Shown here in pieces: positions 5,963-6,663 of a DNA stretch of 6,663 nucleotides. The position numbers were made by a program, and so were the translations under genes. The stretch comes from Fidelibacterota bacterium UBA1134. GTDB taxonomy: Bacteria > Fidelibacterota > Marinisomatia > Marinisomatales > S15-B10. The DNA is taken from NCBI GenBank assembly GCA_002311975.1, contig DCAL01000085.1:877-7539 (forward strand), read 5' to 3'. A model generated the notes under the pieces. It did no database searches. It was not told the DNA's origin and was given only the letters and a program-made list of their open reading frames with translations. Position 1 is the stretch's first letter, and every line of letters starts with the position of its first letter.

Positions 5963-6663
5963 ATGACACTTCTTGCAAAGTGTCTGGTTGTCTTGCGATA
6001 CATCGTTTTCGTTGCGATGTTTTTTGATCTGCACACCCAAACTTTTGCACAGTCGTTTAATCTGAAGGGTCAATTCTGGGGTAGCGGTTTAACCAGTGAT
6101 GACCCGGCTGAGGATCAGTCTTCTATTGAGACACAACTAGGATATATTCCAACCATTTCGCTGCTCCGCCATTTGGCCGATGAACGACTGTTGGATATGG
6201 AGTGGGCCTACCGTGTGAGCAGGGCTTACTCCGGGAAGACGCTTTTGAGCAGTGCTGAGAAACCGTATCGTTGGTGGGTAAGATATTCAACCCGGCGCAT
6301 TGAGGCCCGCTTGGGCCTGCAAAAGATCGCCTTTGGCCCGGCCCAGTTTCTGCGCCCAACATCTTGGTTTGACACCATCAATCTTCGGGATCCTACGGGT
6401 CAAACTGATGGGGTTGAGGCTTTCAGGCTGAGACTCTTTCCAATCAGTTCGGTGGCCCTCTGGAGCTGGATAATCAACAGTGGAGCGGATACCCTATCTT
6501 ACGGGGGGAGAGCTGAACTATCCGTAGCTTCAGGCGACTGGGGTGTAACCTTACATCAGGACCCGACAAATAGTCCGCAACAGGTAGGGCTGTTTCCTGT
6601 GGTCATGCCTGGGCCCCACAAACGTGCCGCCATCGATTATCGTTATGACGGCTTCATGGGCTT
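5963..6663 (+). CDS. Probable outer-membrane beta-barrel (porin-like) protein, N-terminal 233 codons (runs off right edge)
   Basis: The frame is open from ATG 5963 to the edge. Residues 1-29 form a Sec signal peptide (Lys6, Arg12, hydrophobic core IVFVAMFF, cleavage near TFA|QS). The mature part alternates polar and hydrophobic residues and is rich in aromatics, as in beta strands: LDMEWAYRVSRAYSG (77-91), PYRWWVRYSTRRIEARLGLQ (101-120), ALWSWIINS (165-173). The stretch KIAFGPAQFLRPTSWFDTINLRDP (121-144, K121 to P144) resembles uncharacterised porin-like outer-membrane proteins of FCB-group bacteria. That resemblance is from memory and the barrel is not complete here. It follows the octaheme cytochrome by 43 nt on the same strand with no terminator between, so it is probably in the same operon. 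Together they could form a porin-cytochrome conduit. GTG 5933 and TTG 5951 are in-frame alternative starts; GAAGAAAG before ATG 5963 is only a weak ribosome site. Barrel identity is moderately supported; the solute or partner is unknown. Confidence 0.6.
   Translation, partial: MTLLAKCLVVLRYIVFVAMFFDLHTQTFAQSFNLKGQFWGSGLTSDDPAEDQSSIETQLGYIPTISLLRHLADERLLDMEWAYRVSRAYSGKTLLSSAEKPYRWWVRYSTRRIEARLGLQKIAFGPAQFLRPTSWFDTINLRDPTGQTDGVEAFRLRLFPISSVALWSWIINSGADTLSYGGRAELSVASGDWGVTLHQDPTNSPQQVGLFPVVMPGPHKRAAIDYRYDGFMG
5965..6025 (+). promoter_or_regulatory. Two hairpins at the start of the porin-like gene, the second followed by a T-run
   Basis: GACACTT (5965-5971) pairs with AAGTGTC (5978-5984) around a 6-nt loop, and the first base is the G of the ATG start codon. 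ACATCG (6000-6005) pairs with CGATGT (6015-6020) around a 9-nt loop and is followed directly by T's to 6025, like a weak intrinsic terminator inside the signal peptide codons. Together they could lower expression of the porin relative to the cytochromes. The T-rich signal peptide codons could also produce this by chance. Confidence 0.3.

Noticed and set aside
1..6663. tRNA, rRNA, CRISPR array, insertion sequence or phage attachment site
   Set aside because: I saw no cloverleaf, regularly spaced repeat set, transposase motif or flanking direct repeats in the window.

Overview
The window reads as a piece of chromosome from an uncultured, probably marine, Gram-negative bacterium of about 50% GC. 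Three things point loosely to the FCB/Marinimicrobia/Gemmatimonadota kind of genome: the secreted BNR/VPS10-type protein at the left edge, the multiheme cytochrome with TPR repeats, and the porin-like outer-membrane protein. This placement rests on protein style only and is tentative.

The left third is on the minus strand. Positions 1-276 hold the first 92 codons of an exported BNR/Asp-box (VPS10/sortilin-like) beta-propeller protein that continues off the left edge. Positions 467-1702 hold a complete SLC1/DAACS family Na+-coupled dicarboxylate or acidic amino acid symporter. A probable terminator lies just after its stop, and a possible short coupled leader ORF lies before its start.

The region 1703-1988 is divergent and presumably carries promoters for both directions. 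It contains three dyads laid end to end (1772-1834), including a perfect 12-bp inverted repeat with an 8-nt loop.

The right two thirds is a plus-strand operon of three closely spaced genes. The first (about 1989-3626) encodes an exported string of five monoheme cytochrome c domains, each with CXXCH and a downstream Met-Pro ligand candidate. The second (about 3634-5919, 7 nt later) encodes an exported octaheme cytochrome with a heme-free insert, an alpha-helical HEAT-like region and five C-terminal TPRs. The third (about 5963-6663, 43 nt later, cut by the right edge) encodes an exported, beta-rich, porin-like protein.

The most interesting idea is that these three proteins form one electron-transfer module: a porin plus an octaheme TPR cytochrome at the outer membrane, fed or drained by a pentaheme periplasmic wire. 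The heme motifs and gene spacing are seen directly; the joint function is inference. I do not see a catalytic signature that fixes the substrate.
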